From Hydractinia symbiolongicarpus (Eukaryota > Cnidaria > Hydrozoa > Anthoathecata > Hydractiniidae), in contig NC_079878.1 in assembly GCF_029227915.1 (NCBI RefSeq), positions 27,183,501-27,243,500 of the forward strand: 60,000 bases of DNA. Direction: 5' to 3'. The number at the start of each line of letters is the position of its first letter. The stretch's first letter is position 1. The position numbers were made by a program, and so were the translations under genes. Under the pieces are notes generated by a model that was given only the letters and a program-made list of their open reading frames with translations, did not search any database and was not told the DNA's origin. Positions 1 to 12,000 of this stretch are shown in pieces.

Positions 1-1955
1 ACAACAATTTTATAAATACATCCGTCCAAAAAGTTCGAAAAGGTTCCAGGCTGTTGGGAACATATGTCAATGGTTTGGTCAGGACTCAAAGATGCCCGTT
101 CATCAAAGTCATATCTAGCAACTATTTGGTTAGATATCGCAAACGCATATCCTTCAATTCCTCACTGTCTATCTTCTTTTCTCTTCAGTGGTACGCTGTT
201 CCACCAGCTTGGATTGCTTTTATTAGAAACTCTTACATTGGTATCTGCAGTAAATCATTTTCTGAATATGGACCAGTTTCTTGACATAAACACATGCAAG
301 GCATATTTGCTGGTTGTACGCTATCCATTGTCTTCTTTTTAGCTTCCATCAATATTATTCTTGAATATACCTTATTGGCTTCCGTTCCATTATGAGATAA
401 CAAAACAGCAAGCTGAAGTGATTCGACTAGTCCGTTGACTCTTATTATAAGTGGTAGAGGTTAAACCCTCTAAAGATTTCTATCCAAAGCAAGATCTCCC
501 TTTAACAAGGATGGTCTGTACAACCAAGTTAACTGAAAAAGCAACCCTCTGGAAAATACAAATATTGCAACAACAAAACAAAAAACAACAACATATATTG
601 ACATAAAACGTATATATAAATACAATACATCAAGCAAGGTAGCACTTTCTTTGATGAGAGCTTTCATGGACGACATTAACCGTATGTCTTCGTCTGTTTC
701 GGGTACTGAAAAGCTATTAAACAGATGTGCTACCGCACTCAAAGGGGCTGGTATGGATTTCGATCGCAGAAATTGCGAAGTAATGTTATTATAAAAGGCA
801 AATCTCTGAATTCTACATCTTTTACTGTTCAAAAGCCTGCAAACCCTACAGACTTCTCTTCCTATATACCATCTACCCACTCCATGACAGTACGCTTTTT
901 AGGTCGCGTGATAGATGATTCTATTTCTGATAGGAAAGCTTTTGAAAGCTTCAGGAGAAACAATCTGTAGGACTTTCAACTATAGATAAGTCAGTTTACA
1001 AAGGTCCCAAAAGTTGTGGTTTTTACAACATCATCTAATCCCATGTATCCAATGGCCCTTGCTGATTTATGAAGTCTCAATTTCGTGCACCAGTATTCTT
1101 GAGCAAAAGGTACCATATTTTATAAGAAAGTGGCTTCATCTGCATCATTTTGTGTTTATACGCGTCATGTAACCCTCGTCCGTTACTGATTAAAAGCCTA
1201 ACTTCCATACTAAAGTCATCAAAAATCAGTGGACACTGCTCCTAAGGGATTCGAAGGACCCATTGGTTTAAGCAGGCGTGGCAATATTAAAGGCGGAAGC
1301 TGAAGTTGAAATGACAGTTAGATCCATGATAGCTTCAACTCAACATGCTAAACTGCATCCCAACCCCAAAGTTTCCACTCAAGCGATGTTGCCCTTACAA
1401 AAGATTGGTAACAGAAACTGCTAAAGAGATCGACGCAGAAGACCATATAAGTAAGGCTATGGAGTTACAAGTGCACGGGTAGTGGATCAGATGGGAGAAT
1501 TACAATAAAAACGACCTCTCCTGGAAATGCTTGCTGGCATGCCTCCAAACTTGCTTGATTTTTGTTTAGGCTCCACTTACGATGTTCTCCCATCACCAAG
1601 TAATTTAAAGAGGTAGCGTTTGTGCATTGAAACCTCCCGTTTCTTATGCGGTAAGCAAGTGTGCACCACAGCCCACATCTTAGGTGGCTGCAAAACTGCC
1701 CTTACACAGGGTCGGTTTACATTTCGCCACGATTCTGTTTTGCGTCTACTTTTAGAGCTTCTTACTGAGTTTACTACTTCTATCTCTTCCCCGGTAAAGC
1801 AACTAAATAACATCAAGAAAATAATTTACAAAGAGGTGGCAAGCCACCGCAATGATGAACTCAACCTGTTAGGTCTTTGGAAACAAGCTAGAGGTTGTAC
1901 TCCTCTAGAGAATATGCCTCTAAAAGCACAATTCTCCCTTTTCACAAGGAATTAA
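1..1955 (+). pseudogene. RLE-type LINE, decayed RT and zinc-knuckle part (copy A)
   Basis: Remnant of a non-LTR reverse transcriptase read rightwards through several frames. At 60-170 it encodes a stretch ending LDIANAYPSIPH, the RT palm region that is also present in the minus-strand copy at 4700-4900. At 655-700 it encodes FMDD, the counterpart of the RT catalytic (Y/F)xDD box. At 1540-1760 come the LPSPSNLKR region, a CCHC-like knuckle (C-x2-C, then HILGGC) and QGRFTFRHDSVL, the hallmark lead-in to the restriction-like endonuclease. The RT is interrupted at about 391-640 by an unrelated repeat and carries many stops and shifts. The coding similarity ends near 1850, just before the endonuclease core. 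The missing core appears again at 6550 in the same orientation, so A and C may be halves of one insertion. The RLE class is clear; the exact clade (R2/NeSL/CRE-like) is not settled. Confidence 0.8.
391..640 (-). repeat. Short interspersed repeat inserted in LINE copy A
   Basis: The first ~130 bases are the reverse complement of the tail seen at about 8575-8700, 17565-17690 and 45225-45350. Shared strings include AGCAAGCTG, ACTAGTC, GTAGAGGTTA, ACCCTCTA and GCAAGATCTCCCTTT. They sit between the EYxxxx part and the FMDD part of the RT of copy A, so they are an insertion and not part of the RT. The remaining ~110 bases are A-rich and match nothing else I could see. This implies that the 8575-8700 tail belongs to a mobile repeat or LINE 3' end that can move independently. 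Confidence 0.6.
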
Positions 1956-2185
1956 AAAATAAAATAAAAAATAAAAAGGACACAACACATTTGAAAAAAT
2001 GAACAGAACTTTAACCAAGGGCAGTTAGGTTTCGACCCATATTTCTGAACCTAAGTACCCTGGATGTCTAGCTGGGTCACCTCGAAGAGGTCCGCGGACG
2101 GTCATCAGCAGAAACTAGACATCCCTATCTTCCTAAAATTAACTTTGACTACTTTCTGTTCAACTGTGCTATTCTTTGCTTTTAA

Positions 2186-2375
2186 CTCAGGTAATAAGTG
2201 GAGTCGTTACTCTCCAAAGACAAGATCATGTGTGATCAAACCCCCCTGCTAATATTTTTTTTTATTTTTTATTTATTTATTTTTTTTTTATATATTTTTT
2301 TAACTGGGGTAATAAGTGGAGTCGTCACTCTCCAAAGACAAGACTGAGTGTAGTCAAGCCCCCTTGCTGACTCAT
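2186..2375 (-). repeat. Two copies of the USP-LINE 3' UTR motif
   Basis: A segment containing GGTAATAAGTGGAGTCG, ACTCTCCAAAGACAAGA and a run of C followed by TGCTGA or TGCTAA occurs at about 2191-2252 and again at about 2309-2373. A T-rich spacer separates them. Read on the minus strand it gives GCAAGGGGG...TTGACTA...GTCTTGTCTTTGG, which matches the 3' UTR that follows the USP domain in the plus-strand copies (17095-17125 and 44755-44785). It therefore marks the 3' end of minus-strand LINE copy B, apparently duplicated. Confidence 0.6.
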
Positions 2376-5300
2376 TCCGGTTAAAATATTCTTATCTCAG
2401 CTCTTCTTAAAAGAAAACATATGACTCGTGACTGTTAATAATGCGGTCATCACAGAAAATTACTGCTCTATCGTTGCAATGTATCCACCTGTGTACCATA
2501 TGGTCGAAGTCTATGGTTGTGTAGTGACCATTATTTAAGTTGCCGCAATGGTTGATAATAGCCCTTAATTGAAAATTTTTACGAAATTTCACTTCTCCAT
2601 CTACGGTTAAAGGTGTGGAAAGGGTACCAGGGTAAGCAGTAATACGAGAGGCAATTTTTGACACAAGGCCGTTGGCACTGGCAAAACGTTTTAGCTGTAA
2701 AATGAGATGGGAACCGCACGACACTACCTCTTTTTCAACTAGAGCAGTTTGATGAGCGTTGCAAACATGGCAGAAGTAGGCATTGGTGTCTGACAACTCC
2801 TCGCTTTCGAAGAAATTATCTAAGGAAAATTGTAACGTAGGCTGCAGAGAAAGTTGGATGCATGGTGCTATAACTTCTGAGGAGCTGGTAATATGACATG
2901 AACTGTCTAATGACAGACCAGGTAGGAGATATTCAAGAACCTCGGGGACGTCGTGCTGAGCAAAGATACTAAATGCACTTCCCTTCGCAGCTGAGATATG
3001 ATGTTTCATAGCACGCAAGAATATTTGCTAAGCTCTCGTTTGTGCCAATATTCCGTGTTCTCTTCACATGGACAAGTCAGTTCTAACATAATTACAGTTT
3101 TGGAAGAACTGGATATTAATAACACGTCTGGGCGTAGTTGTGTTATTGCAATGTATGGTGGAACAACTAAAACGGAATCTAAATCTGACAGTATTTTCCA
3201 ATCGGAAGCAAGGTGAAGAAGGCCTGGACACTTTGTATGCCTCTTTTTAGATGGTGATTGACCGGCCGGAATGAAAATAATTTTGTTGCACTTGGAAACC
3301 TTAAGAGGTTCATATGATACCAAAAACTCTTTTAATGCCTTAACCAAAACTATTAAAACCGAGTCATGACGGTATGTGTATCTACCCTGCGTAAGGGAGG
3401 TCCTACAGGCACCCAATATGTGAGAGACATTTGAGGATGGTTTCTTGCACAGAATGCAACTTTTGTCTTTCTCAATTCCCCATCTCACAAGATTGGTTGG
3501 AGAGGAAAGGGTGTCGTAGGTTGCCCCTATACAAAAGGAAGTTAGACATTGTGGCAGTGAAAGAATTGTTCTTCAAGATAAATCATTTTTCACATAAGAG
3601 CACCATTTCGTCCAATTGCCTTGCAAATGCAACTGTACAGCTCTGATATGGTAAATATCTTCTTCATTTTCTTCAATGATATTGGAAACAAGCTTTCGGT
3701 AAGCATAAGTGCCTTTTGGTGGTATATTTTTGTGGTCTAAGAGCCCTAAGCCAGCTCGACCAGTCTGATGCAAACCTAAAATCCTTTTGAAATTTAGCTG
3801 ACTATCCGCCGAAAGAACTACTTCATTAACTTTCCAATTTCCAGCTTTCAAATCTGGTACGCACTTAGACACACAGGTCGACAGAATCTCTTAGTAACAG
3901 ATGTCCACTGATTTTGGCAGATTTGAGAACAGATGCAAGACTTTTCAGGGGAAGAGGACAAGGCGATGTCGAGGAATATAAGGAAATGTTGGAAATTGAA
4001 TGATGTAGTTTTAACAATTTCCTAATGAAAACAGAAAATCTTTGCTCCAGTTTTGTGATAGTAGATAGAGAAACTTCATAAATTAATAATGGCCAGCGGA
4101 TTCTGGGAATTAACAGATGGTGTAAAAACCAAACCTTATGGACCCCTTTATGAAAGGACCTGTCTATAGCCATAAGTTTGTCTTCGGCAGAAATTCTTGT
4201 ATTGCAGCAGAATCAGACAAGGATAAGTTTATTGTTCTGCCTAAAAACCCAATTGGATTAGAATGAATGGACGGAATTTTTTCGCTGCCAACTGTAAACG
4301 GTGAACTTTGGACGACTTTTCCCTTTTCAATAACAATGCTGCGTGATTTAAAAGGCCTAAACGACATGCCTACCCAATCAAGAGCTGTTGTACACCTGTT
4401 TAATAAATTTTGAGTACTTAGAATTGACGTGGACATTAAGAACATATCATCCATAAAAGCTTTTATTGGGGGTTGGTCTGGGATTTTGTTTTTATTACCT
4501 TCAGTATCAATATGGCTTGGGGTAACACACACATACTCAATAATAACGTTTATAGCTGCAAGAAATAGTATAATGGAAAGTGTACAGCCGATAAAAATTC
4601 CCCTACAGTGTTGATGCCAACTGGAAGGACCAGAAGCCGAAAAAAACTTACTCCACAGGCTGTCGTAGTATAGCTGTATGAGCCTTATCCATGATTCTGG
4701 TACACCATAGCGTCTGAGAGCCATAAAAATCAGCTTGTGCGGAACTGAAGGGTACGCATTAGCAATATCAAGTCATATGGCTGAAAGTGAAGAATGTTGT
4801 GCCTTCGCATTCTTAAGTGTGGACCAAACAATAGACATGTGTTCCCAGCAACCCGGAACTTTTTCCATACAACCTTTTTGAATGGAAGTATTAATGAAGT
4901 TGTTTTTCTTTATAATATGCGATTCTAACCGCTTGGAAATCAAACTAAAAAAGAGCTTTCCTTCAACATTCAGAAGAGCTATGGGGCGAAAATCCTTTAT
5001 GTTGGATGGACAAGGTGTGTTGTTTTTAGGTATATAAACTTCTGATGCAATTCTCCATTGCACAGGAATAAAAGACTTCTTTAGACAAGCTTGAAAAATG
5101 TTAAACAGAAACGATGCAATATGAGGACAATTCTTATATACTGTGTAAGGAATTTGGTTCAGCCCAGGAGAAGAAGCATTTATACGAGATTGTAAGACAG
5201 CTTGGAAATCCTTGAACTTTAGCTTGGAAGAATCGAAAGCTGAGACTAGATTTGGTGGTGAAGGCAATCCATGGAGATCTGAAAGAGGTATATGGCGTGA

Positions 5301-6110
5301 GGGATCGTTCAAGGTTGAATGTTTTGTGAATCCATTACGTCCTGGGCAACTTCAAGTTTTATTGAACATTTGGGATCTAAAATATTTTTTCCAGCCTGAT
5401 AAGGATTCTTAGAGAAAGCCCGGCGTGCATTCGAGATTTTCCAACGTCTTTTCCTATTCCGCTCACCTCTCCGAAGTAACCTTAACTTGGCCATTATATC
5501 ATCTAAAAGGTTTTGCATGTTGCTTTTCTCAACTGGGTCAGATGTGTTCTTAAGAGTTCGGAGTAGACTGTTCTTCTCGTTCACCAAACTGATGCTGCGT
5601 AAAGCTCTCCTGTTCAAACCTGATAGGTTGTGCTGGGGAAGTGACCTTACACCAAACAGGTGAGACGCATGGTAGTAAATTGTTGATTCCAACAGCTCCA
5701 CTTTTTTGACAATGGGTAAGAGCCTAGAAGATTGTGGAAAACTTCATCATCAAGGGAATTCCACAATTTTGTGTCAATTGACTTCGGCCAAGCAATAGAT
5801 TGTTTCCATTTCATAGTGCTAAGATGGTCAGGTTCTGTTGATTGCTGAGAAAGAACACTGTGGGAGTTATCTGGGTTAGCTTTCAGCAGCCGAGACTTTT
5901 CAGTGGAATCAACAGCTAGCACATCTTGCAAAACAACTTTACACGGTTTTAATGTCCAATGCTTAGTGGAAGGGAGTAACGAAGAATCACAGGTAGCAGG
6001 AAGGACAAAGGAGTTAGTAATAACGAAATCGATATCCGGAGGGGTAGTCCTAATACGGCAGGATCTATATCGTTGGGGGTATCATTGTTTAAAAATTTTA
6101 ACTTTGTTGT
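2295..6110 (-). mobile_element. RLE-type LINE with C-terminal USP domain (copy B, decayed)
   Basis: Read leftwards, the pieces come in the order of one large polyprotein. At 6110-5310 is a basic pre-RT region ending in a GKNIL segment. At 5312-4773 are the RT fingers (RPIALLNVEGK). At about 4760 is a TGA inside the AIxLDIANAYP box. At 4724-4164 are the RT palm with FMDD and the thumb. At 4173-3573 is the connection. At 3488-3006 are a CCHC knuckle (C-x2-C...HILGAC), the RHDSVL motif and the endonuclease motif RPD...ELTCPCE, a PD-(D/E)xK arrangement. At 3018-2407 is a USP domain. Frames change several times, so this copy is dead. The end of the endonuclease and the USP cysteine box are missing, apparently through an internal deletion near 3010. 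RLE LINEs normally end after the endonuclease; a USP tail is unusual. Confidence 0.82.
2407..3018 (-). pseudogene. USP (C19-like) deubiquitinase domain at the end of LINE B
   Basis: About 203 residues match the middle and C-terminal parts of a ubiquitin-specific protease. From the N-terminus one sees a DVPEVLEYLL helix, a zinc-ribbon-like C-x2-C (FCHVC), then HLILQLKRF, the strand preceding the catalytic box in USPs. After it come the histidine box GHYTTIDF and the NDRAV segment, which holds the catalytic Asp/Asn position. The catalytic cysteine box expected upstream is absent because the sequence passes straight from the LINE endonuclease (ending KYSCVL at about 3006) into the USP middle. 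The domain ends in a stop at 2407, just before the LINE 3' UTR. The USP identity is firm from motif order. Its place as the tail of the LINE polyprotein is inferred from two independent copies. Confidence 0.82.
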
Positions 6111-6119
6111 AGACCATAA

Positions 6120-6540
6120 AAAATCCCACGGGCCGGCCTAAGCTTGGTGGGAGCGACAGATAACAATTGGGTTGGGGCTGCCAACTTTTACGCGGGCTCA
6201 GCAGGCATGTTTTTCATGCCATCCCACGACTCTACCTATTGACCCCTTGCGTGACAGTACTATCTGTCTATTGCTGAATACTTCACTTATAACTGGTGAC
6301 TGACAATAGGAAGTGTGATGTTACATGCAACAGAAAAATAATAGAAGAATAACACACATACATAGACACACACAAAACAAAATAAGCAAATAAATAAAAA
6401 GTAAAGGTCTAGTCTTTCCCAGTGTCAATCTGTCTTTCCAGATTGTCATTCGTTATCCTTTTGGACAGGTGCTCGTCCTACTATAAAGAGTCTAAGCCCA
6501 TAGGTCTCTTACATCTTGCCTCCGATTGATTGCTTCTTTC
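6120..6540. other. No gene recognised
   Basis: This stretch separates LINE B from LINE C. It includes a locally GC-rich start (GGGCCGGCC), an A-rich tract with CACACACA-like runs near 6355, and the start of a region that later reads as LINE C. I see no open frame, RNA gene or terminal repeat that I can support. Confidence 0.5.
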
Positions 6541-6549
6541 TGACTTAAA

Positions 6550-8890
6550 AGGTGGATTCGTTTTCCCTGGTTGTATCGCAATAACATCGCTTATAGCAGA
6601 TCTTGTCATGTACTCGAACAACAGTAAACGTGTAATTTTGATAGAACTTACATGTCCATGTGAGGTTAATATGGAAATCTAGCATTCAAAGAAGCTTTCG
6701 AAGTATTCACCCTTAGTTGAAATTATTAAAGAGAACCGATGGAATGTAAATATTTTCGCAATTGAAGTAGGTGCTCGAGGTTATTGCTCCCGATCAGTGT
6801 CACTGTGTTTAAAAAGGTTAGGGTTGAACAACAACAAAACTTTCAGAGCTGCACGTAACCTTGCTGATGTATGTATGAAATCCTCTTTTTGTATTTGGAT
6901 TGCAAGAAGTTCAAGTGAATGAATTCAAGATTGACTTATCTCTGTATCCTCCATACTAACGGGGCCTGATTCTCAAATGCCAAAAACCAAAACCTCGCCA
7001 TAGAAACAAAACCGAACTTACTGTAAGAGCAACCCGTCTGAAAAGCGTTTCCCAGATTTGCCTACCCACAAGACTGCTTCAAAAACTTTACATGGAGGCG
7101 TTATAAATAAAGGTAATACATACTACGACAATTCTATTTTGCAAGCTTTAACTGTAACTCATACACTTTGGTCACAATGTGCATCTGAGTCCTCTTATGT
7201 TTCTCCCCTCTCTCCAAGTCAGTTTTACTGAACTTATCTTTGCTCTATAAATCACGGCATACTATAGACCCGTCCAACTTTCTCAGAGCTTTGCAGTGTA
7301 AGATGTCAAGCATTAGGGGCGCTCGATTTAATATTAACATCCAACAGGAGATACTTTTACACATATTGGATGCATTAACAGGACCGTCGGTTATTGCAAA
7401 CAATAGCATTACTAATATTTTAACAACGACCATGTCATGCAATTCGTGTCTCTTTTCAACTAATAGGGAGGAGAGGATGACTATAGTGCCACTTGCTACC
7501 TCAAGTAGCGTTGCAAACTCTTTTCACTTGTTTTTCCAACCCGAAGAGCTGACTGGCAATGACATGTGGCCTTGTGCACAGTGTTCTTCCCTCCAAGAGA
7601 GACAGCTTTTAGTCGGTGTGGAGATTTGTTGATTCTCCAACTAAAAAGACTTACCTGTCTCGAGGGTATCTTCCCTCGACATAGGTAAATCACAGTAAAA
7701 AACAACCAATATGTTAATTGTATCTCTCACTCTGGCAACATATTGGAGGTACCTTCACATCCTGCAGATGATGTATCTTTTACCAACAAATATAAACTAG
7801 TGGCAACTACAAATCATTTAGGCACACTAGCAGCAGGTCACTATTGGGCATTTATTAAAGATCGGAATGTAGACGAGGGGTTGAAATGGGATGACAGGGC
7901 AGTAGTTAAGGTTAAGTCGTCTGATATAAATAACTCAACAGTGTATGCGTTGTTTTCTCAAGCTGCGAAAACGCAAGTTTTCCTTTGCTAAAGGGGAGGA
8001 CTTCTTTTCCTAGCAGTTTTTTAACCCTGGCTGTTATTTTCACCGGCAGCCTACCGTGATTCAGGAGTTTGCTCACTCTTTACTCTCTTACAGAGTAATT
8101 AAAAGAAGCTAAGCATCTGTCTTGTCTTTGGCCCCACTTTTAACCCCAGTCCATTAGGGAGGCCAAGTTTGCTCACTTTGTCTACAGGGTTAACGATCCT
8201 AATGTAACCACAGTTATTGTTATAAGAAGCTTTGCAAGGGGTTTGAAATTTCTTTTTCGGGTCTTCGTGGATTTACGCCCACGCATTTTACCCCAGTAAC
8301 TTCAGGCTGGTCCTGACATAGGGCTGGTCCCTAGCATCAATCACCTGCGTAATCCTGAGTGTTGGGATCCCGTAACACATGTGAAATGCTACTGCCAGGT
8401 TCACAAGTCCTGATACATAGGTGGTTATCTGCTCTTATTTATTGTTTTATAGTTTTATATTTAAATTTATTTGTTTTTTTTCTGTGTTGTATGGCAATTT
8501 GTAACAGTCAGTGTTTGTGATGTAATGTTTATAGAGGGTCTTTAATTCAATTACATTGATTCTGCAGACTATCCATGTAAAAAGGGAGATCTTGCACTGA
8601 TTATAGATCTCTAGAGGGTGTAACCTCTACAATTCAAAAACAAAAGAGTCAGTAGACTAGTTCAATCATTACAGCTTGCTGTTTTGTTATCTATCTCTAC
8701 ATTTTTTTTGAGTTCCAAGTCATGATTTCTCCCAACTGTGATATTTAACCTGTGTCGCTTTCACCAGTTTCAGTGCTGGCTAATGCAATGGACAACGTCG
8801 AGGAATCCCGGGTAAATTTGGAAAAATGTGGTTCTGCCTTATGGTTTTTTAGATTCTTACTGCGGATATCAGGATATCGAATATTATATC
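6550..8890 (+). mobile_element. RLE-type LINE, endonuclease, USP domain and 3' UTR (copy C)
   Basis: One frame, interrupted by stops, reads the end of the endonuclease (CIAIT, then IAD at the position of RPD in copy B, then VILIELTCPCE). It continues through KLSKY, IEVGARGYCSRS and the terminal FCIWIARSS. After three in-frame stops in about 170 bases (two TGA, one TAG) the same frame enters the USP cysteine box at 7091-7150. The remaining USP follows to about 7991 with frame changes, then a ~900-base 3' UTR. Keeping one frame across the endonuclease-USP border argues that both were one polyprotein. The element is 5'-truncated here and may continue copy A. Its 3' part, from 7276, is reused in the three tandem units. 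Confidence 0.78.
7060..7991 (+). pseudogene. USP (C19-like) domain, unit 1, catalytic Cys lost
   Basis: This is the most complete USP in the window. The cysteine box reads NKGNTYYDNSILQAL at 7106-7150. The family pattern is G-N-T-C-Y, so the nucleophile cysteine is replaced by tyrosine (TAC), a change one G-to-A step from TGC. Next come a helix region (7276-7380), a zinc ribbon with SCNSC and CAQC (7430-7590), and an ILQLKRL strand reached after a frame change at about 7625. The histidine box AAGHYWAFIKD is at 7825-7860 and the WDDRAV acid box at 7887-7905. Stops and at least two frame changes make it a pseudogene. If active, the ancestor would have cleaved ubiquitin or a ubiquitin-like tag; the substrate is unknown. 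Confidence 0.8.
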
Positions 8891-9006
8891 CCTTGAGTGC
8901 CAATAGGAAAAAATTATCCTGAAATTAAAGAACAAAAAATATTTTTCATCACTCTTTCAATGGCTCATATTAAATCACATTTTAATTACTTAACGATAAA
9001 CCAATA
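7992..9006 (+). other. 3' UTR of USP-LINE and flanking repeat, unit 1
   Basis: No coding sequence is visible. The stretch holds the USP-LINE 3' UTR (GTCTTGTCTTTGG motif near 8120), a sequence ending in the 8575-8700 repeat tail, and 110 bases (8893-9006) that also occur next to the empty LINE site in unit 3 (45545-45659). Confidence 0.6.
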
Positions 9007-12000
9007 TTATTATTATTATTATTATTTAACGAATGTTTATACAGGATTTGCATGTCAGTATATAAAACACTGTTATAAATATGCGTCCTGAAAATAAAAT
9101 GTTAAAAATATTAATATTCATTTAAAATGGTTATATACAATAGATAAAAAGTAAATATGTAATGCGAAGATTATGTATATTTGTACGGAATAAAATGAGA
9201 GACAAAAAGAGAGAAAGACTATATCGAGAAAAACAGGGAAACAAACTAAGAAACTGTCACAAAACGGTGCACTATATAGAGTCCTCAGTTGAAAAAGAAT
9301 GTTAAACAAAACTCAAAAAGATTGTGTCAAAAGCTAAACCAGGCTGTATGGAAAACACACTCACAAATACACTTATCAAACAAAATGTGCTTGACACAAA
9401 GCTTTAAATTCCTCAAAAATTTCACATTGCCTAATTCCAATGGGTAAAGAGTTGAATAAACTCACACCCATTGAAAAGAAGCTTCCCTTTGCAAATTCTA
9501 ATTTCACTTTAGGTATAAATAAAAGAAAACCGTTGTTTCTTGTTGTTCTTTGATGACGCTTCACAGTGAAGTAGTCTTGAAAGTTATCACAGACATTACC
9601 ATCCAAACATTTTTTAACAAACAGCACAGCTCGTTTTTCAATTTCTTTTCTGATCTCAGGAACATTTTGTTGAGTCAGAATTCTAGCACGATTGTCAATG
9701 GATTCGAGTCTCTTTATTTGAGTATCACTGAATTTGAGCTGAACGTTACTGCAATAGGATAATCCTGGTAAAATAATAGCTGTGTAGATCTTTCTAACAG
9801 CATCCGCAGTAAGACCCATTTTGAGTAAACTTAACAAACGTAGCTTGTTCGAAGCTCTTTTGTAAATCGTGTTGAAGTTTTCGTTCATGTTCAAAGATGG
9901 ATCCAAAACAGTACCAAGATACTTATGTGTAGTTGAAGATATTGGAACGTCATTGTAATATAAATTCATTTGTCGTGAATACATCGAGAGTCGTTTTTGA
10001 GTTCCAAATACCATTGACTCGGTCTTTCCTTTTCTGAGATTTATTACTAATTCGTTATCTTTGAGATATTCGGCTATCTTCTCGAGATCGTAATTGAACT
10101 TGTCTTCGATGTCTTGTAACCGCTTGCTCGCAAAATATAACACCGTGTCATCTGCAAACTCTATGACTTCAGAATATTTAACGCACTCTTCAAAGTCATT
10201 GAAATAAAGTAAAAACAAGATAGGTCCTAAGATGGATCCTTGTGGTACACCACAGACAATACTTTTCTCTTCGGATGCTACGTTGTTTACTACGCAATAC
10301 TGCTTTCTATTGAAGAGGTAGTCTGAGAACCAATTCAAAGCAATTCCTTTAATACCATAAGAACATAATTTTGACAGTAATAATCCATGACTAAGAGTGT
10401 CAAATGCTTTTGACAAGTCAACAAAAATTGCACCAACTAGATTGTCACTGTCTACTTCTTTCCTGATGTTGTCCGTTAATAACGTAGTCGCCATCTCCGT
10501 TGATCGTTTTCGACGGTACCCAAATTGATTTCGAGAAAGTAAGTTATTTGATTCTAGATAATCAATTAATTGGTGATGAACAGCACGTTCTAGAATCTTG
10601 GAAACTATAGGAAGAACTGAGATAGGTCGATAGTTTGTTTCTTCAGATGAATTTCCTCCCTTAAAAAGTGGCGTAACTTTTGCGATTTTCCAGTCCGACG
10701 GTATTGTACTGGTACGCAGCTACAGGTTTATAATGAATGCTAATGTTTGAGAAAGGAGTGTAGCAGCATCTTTCAAAACACCCGGTGGTATGTCATCTGC
10801 ACCGGTGGCTTTCTTTCTCTTCAAAGATTTTAATTCTTTTTCGACAAACACTTTCGTGACGTAATGAAAATGAAAGAGTTTATCAGTCCTGGTCGAAATT
10901 ATTGGAGTATATCTCCATATAAGGTTTCGTAATGGAAAAGCGACGTCCTTCAATTTTCTAGCGCAATCTGAAAAGTATCGACAAAATTTGTTAGCGTAAA
11001 GAAGTTTCTCAGCTGCATCCGGCTGATCACTATTTGTTGGAGATGATGACTTTCCTGCAGGAAATATGCTTTTGATTGTTTTCCAAAACTTACGAGGATT
11101 ATGCCGGTTTTCCACTAACAAGTTTTTCTGATAACCATTTCTTGCAACTCGAATTTTGTTGTTACAAAGATTTTTTAATTGTCTGTACAAACACCAATCT
11201 GACGCTTTCTTCGTTTTTCGTGCCTTTCTCAAGAGTTTATCTCGATTGTTCATATGTTTCTTAATTTCAGCACTCAACCACGGACAGGAACGTCCTTTTA
11301 CCATTTTGGTTATAACGGGAGCGTGCTTGTCGATTATAGCATGTACTGTTGTTTTAAAATATTCCCAGGAACTTTCCACGGAACTCATTTCATACATAGG
11401 TTGCCAATCATGATTATTTATGTCTGTGTTCAATTTTTCAGGGTCATATTTGTTGTAATTTCGACATCGTGTGGTGCGCGATTTAAACTTTTGATGGTTA
11501 ACTTTTCTTACGCAACCAATACAATCGTGATCACTCAGACTCAGAGGTAGAACGTCCGTGTGGGAGATCGTCGAACTTTTGTTAGTAAATATCACATCAA
11601 TTAATGTTTCAGTGTCTTGCGTTATTCTCGTGGGCTTTTTTACGAGCTGTACAAATGATTGCAATTTGAATATATCTTTAATTTCACGATGATCACCTTG
11701 TTTCAAATAATTCACATTAACATCGCCTATAATGATTGTTTCTAGTGTTAATTTATTAACAGCTATTAACATTTCTCTTAAAATTTCGTTAAAACGAGAA
11801 TTCAGATATAGAGATGAGTCAGGGGGTCTATACATACAGCATATAAGAAAACTTTTTGCGTTTTTCGGAAAAATTTCGAGCCAGATACATTCAATGTCAT
11901 TCACCTCTAGATCTTCCCTCCTTTTCCATGTCAATTGTTCCGATATATAAGTGGCCACACCTCCACCTTTCCCAATTTCTCTACAACGTGAAATGAAGTT

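Noticed and set aside
6120-6240. Possible 5S rRNA or snRNA target sequence next to an RLE LINE
   Set aside because: GC-rich, but it does not match the 5S internal control or U2 sequences as I know them.
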